The translations under genes and the position numbers were made by a program. 64,000 nt of DNA. It comes from Ursus arctos. Its lineage: Eukaryota > Chordata > Mammalia > Carnivora > Ursidae. Positions 44,403 to 55,924 of the stretch are shown piece after piece; positions within the stretch are counted from its first letter, which is position 1, and each line of letters opens with the position of its first letter. The stretch lies in NCBI RefSeq assembly GCF_023065955.2, contig NW_026623089.1, positions 32,518,767-32,582,766 of the forward strand. The letters run 5' to 3'. The notes under the pieces are model-generated. The model worked only from the letters and a program-made list of their open reading frames with translations. It did not search any database and was not told the origin of the DNA.

Positions 44403-46667
44403 GAGAAATTATATTTTAGAAACAATGACCTGTGGCCAAATCTTTTTAAATAAATATTTTATGAAGTTTACCTAACATGATTAATTTCAATAAAACACAT
44501 TAAGTCAATATCTATTATTGAGCACCTAGTAAGTGCAAGTCTCGATAAATCTCATGGAAAAGTTGGGAGGAGGGGAAGATAACAAGATGAATGAATCATG
44601 GTCTGTTCGTGAAGTATGGCAGAAAATGAACTTTTTTGTATATTATATACAATCACAATTACATCCATTAAGATGTGATTTAAAACATAATCTTATTGCT
44701 AGAAAAAGAAAAATGTTTGCAACGAGAGTATTTGTTTTGTTTCCTGATTAAACAGTTTCACTGTAGGAAAATTTGGAAAGTACAAAAAGTACAAATCAAA
44801 TGTCCTTAATTCTATCACGTGGAGGTAATCATTGTGAACATTTTTTCCTGTTATATATATACATGCATATTTGAAAAATTATTTTATGAGGACAAATTTC
44901 AAAGCACTGAAGTTAAAAAACATCAGTTGACCTGTATTCACCTATTTGTAATCATGAAGAAATTCGAGAGAGAATGCCAAAATAAACTGTTTTTCTTTGC
45001 TGGTATCTGGGACACCAAGGTTCACGATTTATCATTAAAAGAGAGAAGGAGAAACAGTTACAGCGCCTCTCGGGCATCTAACACACAAATGAACAAATAT
45101 GTTGCTGCAAAACCAATCCGCATAACAAAGCACCGAAGTTCCCTACATTCATTCAACATTCATGTAGTATGTGCAAGGACCATCAGAATATGTTCTAGAA
45201 GAAACAGATGAAAGGGATGGGGCTGCAATAACTGTCCAAAGGCAATTAGGCTCAGCCAGGAGCTCTCCCTCCATTCCTGGATGTGTTGGAGAGAAGCTGG
45301 AAGACCTTTGCATTCTGGAATGTCGAGGAGGGAATCCAAGCACTGGACAGGAGAAAGATGCCCTACAGTCATTTCCCACCCAGGGTGCATGGATGCTTCC
45401 ACGGTGCAGCCCCACACATGGTCCCTGCAGAGGCAGCTCTTATAGGAGCTATTTGGGATTATACATCCTGGGCCAAACTGGCCTAACCGGTTAGGTGGTT
45501 GGCCAGAAACAGGGCTTTCATAGCTCTGGGGCAGGAAGGAGTTAAATGCACCATCCTTGGCACCCCAGAGACACCCTAAAGACTCAACTGGGAAGCAGCA
45601 ATGGAAGGAAGTGGCAAGTGGAAGCAGAGAACCAGACAGGTACATGTCCAAAGAGTTATAGGAAGGTACCTATTTCTTTGTCATACTGCTGATGGCCATT
45701 CAAGTCAAAAGCTGCATCTTGTGACTTCTTTGATCGATTAGAGGAACTGTAACTCTGAATGACATGGTCAGTAAATTGTACCATCAAGTAGGCAAAACAA
45801 CAAAACTAGTCACAGCGTTTTGACTCAATCGGCCGTTGACTATAGAATTTTGTTCACCTTCCCGCTTTTGTCCGCTCCTCAGTGAACTCACGGTAGCTGT
45901 CTTGAAAACAAAACAAAACTCCACTATGGCTTTGCAAACACATTGCGTCATAAACAATTGATAGAGGTGCTTCCAGGTGGTTTGAGCAAAGTGCCACAGA
46001 GCAAGGAGGCGACCATTGAGGTTGCTAAAGTATTTCCTGCCCTGACCACGGTGCGTTTCTGGAGAATATTTAACAGGGAGGGTTTTAATGCTTCTAAAGA
46101 TGTTGAAACTAAAGAACAAATATTGACCCAGAAGGTACCACAACTCTCCTGAAAGAGAGTAAAATACATCCTTTATAAAATGAAAAACTACTTGGCCGAA
46201 ATATTCCCAACCCCCTGCACAACTGGCCCTCAGAGGGCAGAGAGGCCAATCTGGCAGGGCTGGGGCTCGGGCGCTCAGGCACCGGCCAGCATCACAGGTC
46301 CCCTCTCTCTGGGAGGCCGCGGTCCTCGCGCCAGGCCGACTCGCGCCTCCAGCCAGAGCAGCCGGGGGCCCCGAGGGCACCCCAGGCCGCAGCTGGCGGC
46401 CGCTGGCACGAGCGCCAAGTGACCAGGCCAGGGCTTGTTCCCGCGGCTCGGCGCCGTGGGGAGCTGGGCTCAGCCGAGGCCACCCCGCGCGGCAGCTCCA
46501 CCGCCCGCGGCGGCCCTGGAGGTGCGGCTCCCGCCCAAAGGGACCTTCCCTGCGCCCAGGCGGCGGTGAGTCAGGGCGCGTTATGCAAGTGCTGGCCGGC
46601 CGGCCGGCGCCTCCCCTCGGTCTTTCACCCCGGCCGTTACGAAAGCGCGACCCCCTCCCGCCCCGGC

Positions 46668-46673
46668 TATAAA
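46668..46673 (+). promoter_or_regulatory. RBP4: RBP4 TATA box
   Basis: TATAAA within CGGCTATAAAGCGG, in a very GC-rich context. A start site about 30 nt downstream, near 46698, would fit the short noncoding first exon that ends at the donor at 46761. Confidence 0.8.
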
Positions 46674-46697
46674 GCGGCCCGGCGGCCCCCGCGGCGC

Positions 46698-46760
46698 GCT
46701 CGCTTCCCTGGCTCCACGCGCGCCCGACGCCGCGGCCAGGCTTGCGCGCAGCTCCGCGCG
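46698..46760 (+). other. RBP4: RBP4 noncoding exon 1 (5' UTR; 5' end estimated)
   Basis: The 3' boundary is seen directly at GCGCG|GTGAGC. The next acceptor, CCCCGCAG, is at 46904, and the second exon begins GGAGGAATCC 17 nt before the ATG. The 5' end is placed from the TATA box and is only approximate. The intron is about 144 nt and extremely G-rich. Confidence 0.7.
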
Positions 46761-46780
46761 GTGAGCTGCGGCTGGGCGGC

Positions 46781-46810
46781 CGGGGGCCGGGGGGCCGGGG
46801 GGCCGGGGGC
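46781..46810 (+). repeat. G-run cluster in RBP4 intron 1
   Basis: Four runs of five or six G separated by CC, giving the pattern expected of a G-quadruplex on the RNA-like strand. It lies 20 nt past the exon 1 donor. Confidence 0.75.
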
Positions 46811-46921
46811 AGCGGGCGAGCCGGCGGGCGCGGGCGGGCGGGCGCGGACGGACGAGCAGGACCGGGGGCCGCGGCCAGGCGCTGACGGCGCGCGGTCCCC
46901 GCAGGGAGGAATCCGGGCACG

Positions 46922-47032
46922 ATGGCGTGGGTGTGGGCACTCGTGTTGCTGGCGGTGCTGGGCAGCGCCCGGGCGAACCGCGATTGCCGGGTGAGCAGCT
47001 TCCGAGTCAAGGAGAACTTCGACAAGGCTCGC
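46922..47032 (+). CDS. RBP4: RBP4 first coding exon (signal peptide and mature N-terminus)
   Basis: 111 nt, residues 1-37. The 18-residue signal peptide is [18 protein letters not shown], then [19 protein letters not shown]. The donor is CGC|GTAGGT. The exon continues 17 nt upstream as 5' UTR (46905-46921). Confidence 0.97.
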
Positions 47033-50000
47033 GTAGGTATCGGCCAGGTGGCCCGGTGGCCGCGGTCCCCGGTCCCCTGCGTTCTCCCTTACCGGCGGCC
47101 GGCCTTGCACGCCGGGCCCCCCAAACCCTGCGCTCACCTCTTTCGCAGTTCTCCGGGACCTGGTACGCCATGGCCAAGAAGGACCCCGAGGGCCTCTTTC
47201 TGCAGGACAACATCGTCGCCGAGTTCTCTGTGGATGAGAATGGCCAGATGAGCGCCACGGCCAAGGGCCGAGTCCGTCTTTTGAAGTCAGAACTCCCCCA
47301 CTCCCCAGCCCCCAGCTGAGCACCAAACCCAGACTGGAGAGGGAGGGGAGCATCGGGGTGGGATGGAGGGAGGAAGCCCTTTGCCGGCCTGGCTCAGAAT
47401 CTCCTTGGCTTTTGCAGTAACTGGGACGTGTGCGCAGACATGGTGGGCACCTTCACAGACACCGAGGACTCTGCTAAGTTCAAGATGAAGTACTGGGGCG
47501 TAGCGTCCTTTCTCCAGAAAGGAAGTGAGTAGTCAGTTCCGTGGAACCGCCTCTGGGGATGGGGGCCATACCTGACCAAATTGCTGGGTTTCTTCTCCAG
47601 TGGCAGCCTGGAAAAGAATGGTCTGTGCGTGGCAGGATTCCTCAGCAGGGCCTGAGGTTAAGGAGGTGAGACTGGGACTAGTGAGGCCCCCTCCCGGCCC
47701 ACCTTTCACCTTCATCTCCAAAAACCTGGCCCAAGCTCAAAGGGACTTTGGGCTTGTCAGGTGACCTCCTTCTGCCATTTTCGTGTCCAGCCACTGTGCC
47801 AATGTGTGTCTTCTCCATGCTCAAACATCCCACCTCCCCAAGACCCATCCCACATCACCACCACTCAACCTGGTTTTGTATTTCTTCCATTTCATTGGGC
47901 TGAATCCCTGGGACAGCTTGATTACTCGGGGACCCCCAGCAGAGGCTGGGAGACCCTCATCCAAGGAGGGAGGGAGCCTTGTGCACAGGGTTGGCTCACT
48001 CCCGGTTGACCTACCTGCAGATGCTGGGATACTGAGCCAGTCATAGTGTTCTGGGTGGCACTGACCTCTTCCCTTCTTCTAAGCATTGAAATTCAGATGG
48101 GGGACAGGGTGTTGTAGACTCTCAGAAAAGCATCCTGCAATTCGGGCTGATCAAAAGAACACAACATTTACATGCCCTTTCTACTTTCTTTCCATTTCTC
48201 TTAAGTTTCAAATCTGGAATCTCTTTGGTACCTAGAGAATAATGCTGGCCAGGGGGGGACACATCATGGGATCTTAGAGATGGAGAAATAACTGTATGAT
48301 GGGGGTTCAATATACAGATGAATAAACTGAGACCAAGAGAAGGTAGCGATTTGCCCGTGGTCATACAGAGTTGTGGGAGCCAGTGTCAAAAGCCAGGGGT
48401 TCCAACTCCCAGGTAAGTAGTAAAAATTATTTCAAATAATGTAGCAAAACTTGCTAGAATGATTCATTTAGTGTGAAAAGTAAGCTTTTCCGATAACGAA
48501 TTACAAAAATCAATACTGGGGGTACAAGTGTACTGATTTTTAGTAAATGTAAACACATAATGCTCGGATGCATTTTCAGATGCACTCCTGAGAGGACTAG
48601 GGTTCTGTGGGTAGTGTATTTGGGAAGGGTGGGAAGGGATTCAATGAGGAGGTGGGGTTTGCCTCTTTTCTCCTCCTCCCCCTACCAAACCAGATTAGTT
48701 TTGCTTTTACCTCTGGTAGGTTGAGAGTCTATCCAGAATTTCGTTTGGAGGGAAAAAAAGAAACCCCAAACTATTGAAATCTTGAAAGTGATGGCTGCAG
48801 ATATTCAGCGGGGTGGCTACAACACAGAAGCCTCAGATTTAAACCCCTTGTGAGGTCCCCTTTCAGAAAGGAGCAGTACTGCACGGCGGCCGCGCACATG
48901 GGGCTCAAGTCAGACTGCCTGAGCTCAGATCCTAACTCGACCTGCTAGCTGTGGGAACTCGGGTGTGCTCCTTATCCTCTCTGTGCCTCAGTCTCCTCCT
49001 CTGCGAAGGAGGTGATCGTGGCACCTGCCTCGTGGAGTTGTCTTACGAGGATGCTGTGAGTTAACCTGCAGAGAGTTAGAGCAGGGTCTGAGACATGTGT
49101 CCTCTGTAAGTGTGCATTATGAGGGCTTCCTTTTCTCCCAGGCACAAAATCATATTTTATCTTCTGCGCACGGGATGAGAGGTCCCACAGAGACCCCCAG
49201 GAGTTCAAGCCTCTCATTTGCCAAGTGAAGAAACTGAGGTCTCTATTAGTGAAGTGACTAGCCCAGGGCCATGTGGCTACTTAGCGACCCTACGTGACAC
49301 CTCTTTGCCTAGGGCATGAGAAAGGGCATGAGCTGTCCCTCAGTTTTCTAAGTAGCCCACAAACTATGAGTTGGTGCTTCTACCTTATGTGTTTTCTGTG
49401 CTGGGGGGGAGGGGGGTGGGGGGGCATCTACAAACTCCTGCTTTTTTTTCTTGTGCCGGTTTCTTTCTTCCTTGACCTTGGTCTGGCACTACACGCTGAC
49501 TTGCTCAGGAGGGTCTGAGGCCTCAGAGAGTGGCCTGCATTGTTGCTCTCTCCCCTTCTACACATGCTGCCTTTCACCAAACAGCTGTGTTTAAAACAAG
49601 GTACGCTTAGGCAGAGAAAATAACTCAGGAACAAATGCTCACTAAATGTGTGGTCATATTATTTGAAAATTAAGTGTAATAGATTTCCACAGTTACATAT
49701 TAAATTTCAGCAGACTCGGACACGGCTTGCTGCCCCAGCCTGGGGCGTGCTCTGTACTGGCCTTCTGCCCCAGCTCTACCAGCAGCACACAGGACGTCTC
49801 AGGGGTTAAGGAATGCCACCGACAACCGATCTCAGTTGAATACAGGTTTCACCACTGACTGGCCTCTCTGAGCTTTGATTTCCTGAGCTGTGGAATGGGG
49901 ACAAAGAATAGTCTCTGTTTCCTATGATTGTTGGGAGGACACATTAAGGTAATGCGTGAAAAATGCTTAGCCTGATGCATAATAAGTGCTCAGAAAATAC

Positions 50001-53000
50001 CAGCTTTGATCATCACTGTTTTGGGCCTCTCCTGAAAGACCGGGACAAAGACTCTCCTTTGTCTGTCTTCCAGATGAAATCTGTCCCTCTGCGGGTAAAA
50101 GGGCCTTTGCAGGCTAAATAATGTGGGCCCGATTGTCTACAACAGTTTCTTGAAGCCGGGGTCCCTGGACCCCCTACATCTAGATCAGCTGGTTGCTTAT
50201 TAAAAGTGTAGATTTGTGAGCCCAAACCCAGACTTACTGAATCGGAAAGTCTTGGGGTGGGGCCCCAGAGTCTGTAGGTTTACTGTGGTCCTTAGCATTG
50301 CTCCTCCGCACAATGAAGCTTAAGAAACTGCTCGAGACCGTTCAGTCCAAAGAATTTGGAGTTTGAAGGACCAAGTTCACTCTTTCGAGTGGCGCTCAGG
50401 CAGTTCACCTCTCGTCTCAGGAGAGAGTGTCTAGTAAAGATGGTTAGGATTTAAATTCTTCATCGTCTTTGAACTATTTAGCCAGAAAGAGTCTGGAGGT
50501 AAACCAAACCAACTTAGGCCTTTCTTTTAAAGTCAAGAACAGTAGTCAATTTTCTTAAAACCAAGCATTGAAAGTTACTTAGTTCTTATGTTAGAGTTCG
50601 CTTCTGGCAACAGTCTTGGAAAAAGGAAATTAAGCTGCAGATTGGCTGAGCTAATAGCTGCCTCGATCGTGAATCGGGGTGACATTTCAAAGAAGGGTGC
50701 ATGTGTGTCTGAGGGGTTAGGCTGCTGGGGCACCTCCGACGGACACACTGAGCCCCACCACCAGGGAAGAAATGACTTTACTTGCAGAGGAGGAAGACTG
50801 CCCAGAGGCTCGGGAGCCTGTGAGGGGAGCCGGTGGTTAGGGTGAGGCCCAGCAGGCGATCCCATGGCTTCTGTTCTTGGCCCGTCTGATGCATAACTGA
50901 GCAGTCATATGTCTGGGCACCCCCAGCTCTGGCCTCCGACACTCTGCTGTGGGAAAGCCTGGGAGGTGCAGTGCTGGCTCATTCTTCCTCCTGGAGAGCC
51001 TGGGGGGCCGAACAGGGGCTCCAGGGCCCACTCCTGCACAGCTGTCCTGCAGACCTGAGTTCAGGCTGAACCCTGTCCTCGGCTGGCACTCCAGGGGTTC
51101 TCAGAGCCGAGAGGTGACTTAGGGTGGGCAAGAGAGGCTTCCCTTATGCTCTCTGATGCTGGGGAACCTGGGTTCTTCTGGATTCCTCCCCCATGGAACC
51201 AACGTAGAGCAGAGAGCATCACCGGCTACATGGCCTGGGCGTGAGATAGAAGCATAGAGGCTTTTTGTTTCTTGTTTCTTGTCCCCTCTCTCCCCAACTT
51301 ACCTACTGCGCTGAGACAGTGTGGTGGAGACTTTAGGCATGTGGGCTCTGGTTCTGTCCAGCTCTTTGTGATCTTGAGTAGATTATTTAGCTTCTCTGTG
51401 CCTCAGTTTCCTCATCAGTAAGATAGAGATAGCGGCGTGCACTTTTGGGGAGGCGGGGGAATAATCGCGAAAACATGGAACCTGTCTGCATGGTGACCGA
51501 TACATAATTACGTGCTCAGAAAGTCCTCGCCATGGTTCCGTGTCAATGAGAACATTAAATTAAGTAGAGATGTGCCACTTTTTGCCAAGTGTAAGGTGTT
51601 TGGCTACACTTGAGCATTGTTGTTTCTCCAGAGCAAATCTCTCCAACGTACATTCTTATTAATATTATTTCTCATCCTGCCTTTGATGACGTTTATACCA
51701 CCTTTGTGTATACTTCTTCCTGGCTTATCTCCCGCTGCAGCAATAAATGAAATCCTAATTCTTCGGGGGCTCAGCTCTGCGTCTGTCTGGGGAGATCGGG
51801 AAAGTATAAGCTCTGAGAAAGAATATGTGATGTCGGGGGGTGGGCCTCTTGTACCCTGGGCACAAAAACTACTCTCCTGTGCCAGCGCGGGGAAGGGAGT
51901 CGGGTTACTAAGCCAGAATTAGGCTGGAGCAGAGTAGCCGTGAGGCCGACCATCTGAGTGGCATCCCCCAGCGGATCGAGGGGACACAGGGCTCGAAGCT
52001 GGCCGCCATCTGACGTCAGCCACAAAGGCACAGATATTGTTGGAGAATAGATGGAGAAGACAACAGTAGAAAGGTCTATTTTATGGTTTCAGTGGGCTCA
52101 CATTCTTGGTGGTTCTTTGGACAGATACTAGCACATTTATTGTCAGGGTGAAAGAGAATCACTGACGTGAATGAGGTCCCCCCCCCCCCGCCCCCACGCC
52201 AGGATTCTTTTCTGTGAAGGAGAACAAGGTCCTTTCTTGTCCTTCCAATTTTATGGACGCCATCAGAATTCTCTGTAGTCTCCTGTTTCCTAGAGAAATG
52301 AAACCAGTTTCAGGAAGGCGCCCGTTTCTTGAGCCGGGTGTTTCCCCGACACCGGAGCCTGCCGAGGGAGAGGCATTGGCTCCGCGGCTTTCTGGCTTGC
52401 AGACGATGACCACTGGATCATCGACACGGACTACGACACGTACGCCGTGCAGTACTCCTGCCGCCTCCTGAACCTCGACGGTACCTGCGCTGACAGCTAC
52501 TCCTTCGTGTTTTCCCGCGACCCCAACGGCCTTCCGCCCGAAGCGCAGAAGATCGTGCGGCAGAGGCAGGAGGAGCTGTGCCTGTCCAGGCAGTACAGGC
52601 TGATCGTCCACAACGGTGAGTGGGCGGCGCTGCCCGCGCGGGGGGCCAAGGACGCGCATTTCATCCGCATGTGGGAGGAAACAGGGAGTCTGAGAAGCCC
52701 CAGGGGACCTTCTTTTTAAAATTTTTAAAAGATTTTATTCATTTATTTGAGAGAGAGAGAGAGAGAGAGATCACGAGCAAGGGGGAAGCGTGGGGGGAGA
52801 AGCAGACTCCCTGCTTGGCAGGGAGCCCAATGCGGGGCTCGATCCCAGCACCCGGAGATCATGACCCGAGCCAAAGGCAGAGGCTTAACTGACTGAGACA
52901 GCCAGGCATCCCCATCTTGTTCCTTCTTGACCAGATCTTTCCCGGTACTGTTTCAGAGGGAATAGGGAAAAAGCCCTTTTCCAAAACCCTGGCACTTTTA

Positions 53001-54248
53001 ATTAAGTAAAGCTGCAGAGGACAGGCTCTTCCTTTTTATCTGCTCCCCGAGGCCCGGCCTGTGGTCCCATGATTTTGTCCGCGGCTACACTGCCCCAGAA
53101 AGCATTTGGACTGAATTCATATTGTTCAGAGATTCAGTGGTGCCAGTGAAGGGCCGGGCAGCAAACGTGGCCATTGGTGTAAAAAGTGAAAGGGAGACAT
53201 CGCCATAGCAAAGTTCAAAACAGAGCCATTTCAACAAATGCTCTTTTTCTCATATGGAACCAAATAACCGTGAAGCTGCCTAGCTGGGTTTCCTCACTTA
53301 TGTTTTTTGAGATTCCCTGGAACAACCACTGAATCTTTTTATAGATGTTACCTTTGTCGGATCTTGATTTAAAAACCAATAACATTCTGGAGGAAAGTGT
53401 GCAGTCTATTTTGAAACGACACTCGCTCACTCCCACGGGAAACCGAATTTCAAAATCTAAATAGGGTAATGCTAAAAATGTAGAAAAAGAACAAAACTGA
53501 ACTTTTCCGTTGGTCATCTAACTAGTTGGCCCACACGACACCCAACAGATATGAACCCAAAAGAAAAACATTAAAAAATAAGATTTTGATGCTTCATCCT
53601 GGGGGCAGTCTAAATGTAGGGTAGGGGAAGATCTCACCACAGCCTGGCCCCTTGCCACGCCATTTACCTGCATTATCCCCCTCAGGCCTCAGAGAACCTT
53701 TTGAAGGACATACTCTCATTATCCACATTCTACCGAGGAGAAAACGCGGGGCACAGGTTGCCCAAGATCTCCCATGGGTAGCTGAGCTGGATGCTAGCCA
53801 AGGTTGTTCTGTGACCCCGAAGCCCCCGATGGTACTGGCTGGTGACACGGTGAACATTCTATGAAGCCACCCACACAGCGGCTGAGGCCAGGGTGATTTG
53901 GCCCCCACTTCCCGAAATAGGAGGATGTGCCCCCGATCCTTCGCAATGCAGTGAGGCAAACTTAAGACAAGGCAAAGGAAAACTTTCAGACAGCAGATCC
54001 TATGCTGTCTGCCCCTCTCTTGTCCCCAGAGAGATTCAAAGGGTTTCAGGAAGAGCCTGGAGGGTGCCGATGAATCCCAGCCACATCCAGCTGTGACCTT
54101 ACAAGACATATTTGAACACAGCCAAGCCCTAAGGCCATCACGACATTCACTGTGTGCGTTGAACACTGGGTCCATCTTTCTGTCCTCACTGACTGTTTTC
54201 TCTATTTCAGGTTACTGTGATGGTAGAGCAGAACACAGCATTTTGTAG
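46922..54248 (+). CDS. RBP4: RBP4, plasma retinol-binding protein 4 (complete, spliced)
   Basis: Secreted lipocalin that carries all-trans retinol from liver to tissues, complexed with transthyretin and delivered through the STRA6 receptor. Coding exons 46922-47032, 47149-47285, 47418-47524, 52403-52615 and 54211-54248 join to 606 nt, giving 201 residues plus TAG, the same length as the human precursor. Residues 1-18 form a signal peptide ending SARA; the mature protein begins NRDCRVSSF. The lipocalin motif [11 protein letters not shown] follows. All six cysteines of the three known disulfides are present (mature 4-160, 70-174, 120-129). The C-terminus reads [11 protein letters not shown], unlike the human RSERNLL ending. 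All introns have GT/AG ends, though exon 3 uses the weak donor AA|GTCAGA. A CpG-rich TATA promoter lies upstream. The gene is divergent from PDE6C and convergent with FFAR4. Confidence 0.98.
47149..47285 (+). CDS. RBP4: RBP4 second coding exon (lipocalin GxW motif)
   Basis: 137 nt, [20 protein letters not shown] to GRVRLL plus two bases of Asn. The acceptor is TTCGCAG and the donor TTGAA|GTCAGA. It forms the first strands of the retinol-binding barrel. Confidence 0.97.
47418..47524 (+). CDS. RBP4: RBP4 third coding exon
   Basis: 107 nt, completes Asn and encodes [20 protein letters not shown] to SFLQKG. The acceptor is TTTTGCAG and the donor GGAA|GTGAGT. It contains the cysteine at mature position 70. 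Confidence 0.97.
48885..49110 (+). repeat. MIR SINE remnant
   Basis: CAAGTCAGACTGCCTGAGCT, ATCCTCTCTGTGCCTCAGTC and GTTGTCTTACGAGGATG. Lies in RBP4 intron. Confidence 0.8.
49403..49424 (+). repeat. G-run cluster in RBP4 intron
   Basis: Three runs of six or seven G separated by single A and T. They can be split into four or more G3 runs. Confidence 0.75.
49815..50005 (+). repeat. MIR SINE remnant
   Basis: ATTTCCTGAGCTGTGGAATG, TGTTGGGAGGACACATTAAG and CATAATAAGTGCTCAGAAAA. Confidence 0.7.
50141..50335 (+). mobile_element. MER20/MER5-like hAT remnant
   Basis: GGTCCCTGGACCCCCTAC at the start, GCCCAAACCCAGACTTACTG and GGGGTGGGGCCCCAGAGTCT in the middle, and AAGAAACTGCTCGAGACC at the end follow the layout of these nonautonomous hAT elements. 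It lies in an RBP4 intron. Confidence 0.55.
51325..51525 (+). repeat. MIR SINE remnant
   Basis: TTTAGCTTCTCTGTGCCTCA, GTTTCCTCATCAGTAAGATA and TACGTGCTCAGAAAGTCC. Lies in RBP4 intron. Confidence 0.75.
52403..52615 (+). CDS. RBP4: RBP4 fourth coding exon
   Basis: 213 nt, (N)[19 protein letters not shown] to RQYRLIVHN plus one base of Gly. The acceptor is GCTTGCAG and the donor AACG|GTGAGT. It holds cysteines at mature positions 120, 129 and 160. Confidence 0.97.
52616..54210 (+). other. RBP4: RBP4 last intron
   Basis: Contains a CAN-SINE at 52714. The remaining sequence (52913-54210) shows nothing recognisable; a 193-codon minus-strand open frame at 53594-54175 has no known motif. Confidence 0.6.
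52714..52912 (-). mobile_element. CAN-SINE in RBP4 intron, minus orientation
   Basis: GATTTTATTCATTTATTTGA, a long GA tract (about 52750-52770) and GACTGAGACAGCCAGGCATC. It begins only about 100 nt after the fourth RBP4 coding exon. Confidence 0.92.
54211..54248 (+). CDS. RBP4: RBP4 last coding exon and stop
   Basis: 38 nt, completes Gly and encodes [11 protein letters not shown] followed by TAG. The acceptor is TATTTCAG. It carries the last disulfide cysteine (mature 174). The 3' UTR follows to about 54495. Confidence 0.96.
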
Positions 54249-54471
54249 CAATGTGGAGTTTCACTGGAGAAGTTCCCATTAATTCACACAGCCTTCAACT
54301 CGATCTTACCTTAGGAGTTTAGTTTGCCCTGCTCTGCTCCCCTCCCCTCCACAAACACTGAACCTCGGTACACCTAAACATATATGTGGGGATAAGTGAA
54401 CTTGCACTCAAATGACTGTCTTTCCTGGAATTTTCTGAGGAATTAAGGCTTAGGATTCCAGACTTTGATTT

Positions 54472-54477
54472 ATTAAA
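54472..54477 (+). terminator. RBP4: RBP4 polyadenylation signal (ATTAAA)
   Basis: The variant signal ATTAAA lies 224 nt after the stop codon in an A/T-rich stretch, with a T-rich segment downstream near 54507. There is no AATAAA between the stop and this point. Confidence 0.7.
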
Positions 54478-55169
54478 ATATAGTCACCCATTTCCTGTGA
54501 TCTGGGTTTTTATTTGTGCTGCATCTGTGTCAACGTGGCAAGTCCTGTAGATGGTTTGGGTGGGGTGCACTTTCATATACTAGGAAGGGCTCTTCTCTCC
54601 CTGTTCTTCATGACTTTTGGCCTATTCTGGTTCCTAATCTCCATTATTAATGACTGTGTCTTCTCCTGACCTCTTGGAAGGGGGGCTTCCCCATTAACTG
54701 AGAAAAGTCTCAACTACAAGCTTGGCCAAGGCACTGGAGGCTAAAAGGGGAGGTGAGTGTTGGCTAGGCCAGGCCAGCGGGCTCAAGGCCCCAGTTGACC
54801 CTAGGTCCATGAAGAAGGTGGGATGGTGGGCTCACCCCCAGCCCTTCATGGCCTCTAGCTCTTAATATACTTGTTAATTCAGGTGTGGCCAAAATGTTGA
54901 GGGAGAGGTGGCTGGGGACTTCCCTGGGGGAGTCAGGAGATGGGGCCCTGGAAACCAGATCCACGAGAACATCATGGTGCCTCCCACTGGAGTGTGGGAA
55001 AAGAGCTAGCTGGGAATAGAAGTGGTGGGGCTAGAGAGGAACACCATCAGTGCCATCAGCGGCACCCATGAACTCGGTGCGTCACCGCATGCAGAGCCAT
55101 TTACCTTCATTGCCCAGGAGCTCCCGGGAGCCTCAGGTTTTTATCTGGAAAAAGCATCAAGGCTTTGGT

Positions 55170-55335
55170 ACCAGTGTCTTGGTTTTAAGCCAGAATCGAG
55201 CTCAGATACATACTACTTGTGTGAATTGGAGCTGCTCAGGTGGCTTCTCTGAACCTCACTCTTGTGAACTATGGGGAAACAGTACCTGCCTGATGGGGTG
55301 CCGTGAGGATTCCGTGAGAGCACTTTGGAGCTGTG
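55170..55335 (+). repeat. MIR SINE remnant
   Basis: CCAGAATCGAGCTCAGATAC, TACTTGTGTGAATTGGAGCT and TGGGGAAACAGTACCTGCCT in MIR order. Confidence 0.65.
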
Positions 55336-55924
55336 CAACCCTGGCCATGATGCCAGACTGACATCTGTGAAATGTGTGGGGAAGGGGGGAAGGGCGCGTG
55401 TGTGTAGAGATCGCTGCCTTGGAGCTGGCGTATCAAGAAGCCAGGGCCCCCTGGTCCTTCGCTTTGATGTGTTTTGTTCTCCCAGCAGCAAGGGGGGGAG
55501 ACAGGCAGCCGGATATGGGAAAGCTCTGCCCGTCATTCATGCCTGACAGCAGGCTGTCGGAGCCAGACTCTTCAGCCTCAGTGTGATGATCCCAGACGCC
55601 CTTCACATAGCCACACATCACCTCACAAAACAGCTTTCATTTACCAAATCTAGTAACTAAAGATGAACAAGATCCCTGTCCTCTTGTTCTCAAGCTTGTG
55701 ATCCCCATAAATCTTACTTCGGAAGCAAGCTATTCAAGAAACCTGGTGAGTAATGGCAATGAGGGCGCTGATTTACTCTGCAATGAAGATTCATTGAGCC
55801 CCTACTATGTGCCAGGCCCCCAAGCTGCTGCACGTTCCAGTCATTGTCCATCCTCCAAGTGACAGGTTCTCTTTGGCTCTGGTTTCTTCTCCCCATCTCT
55901 TTGTCCCAGGGGTATTTCATAAAA

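Larger units (their letters stand above)
38237..46667. other. PDE6C-RBP4 divergent intergenic region
   Basis: 8.4 kb between head-to-head genes. It contains an L2 piece at 40790, an L1M relic at 41190, a MIR at 42325 and CAN-SINEs at 42743 and 44214. No additional gene was seen. The stretches 38240-40780 and 44420-46250 are free of recognised repeats and would be the places to look for regulatory elements. Confidence 0.65.
46260..47300. promoter_or_regulatory. RBP4: CpG island over the RBP4 promoter and first exons
   Basis: CpG dinucleotides and overall G+C are strikingly dense from about 46260 to 47300 compared with the flanks. The stretch covers the TATA box, noncoding exon 1 and the first two coding exons. 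It explains the long spurious reading frames on both strands here. Confidence 0.8.
47525..52402 (+). other. RBP4: RBP4 large intron between coding exons 3 and 4
   Basis: 4.9 kb. It holds MIRs at 48885, 49815 and 51325, a hAT remnant at 50141, a G-run cluster at 49403, and a C-run near 52178. No other gene was recognised. Confidence 0.7.

Noticed and set aside
45784..47025. 413-codon minus-strand open frame overlapping the RBP4 promoter
   Set aside because: It is a by-product of CpG-island composition. It is antisense to RBP4 exons, rich in Pro/Arg/Ala, and has no domain or plausible start context.
53594..54175. 193-codon minus-strand open frame in the last RBP4 intron
   Set aside because: Antisense, no domain similarity recognised, no promoter or polyadenylation signal evident.
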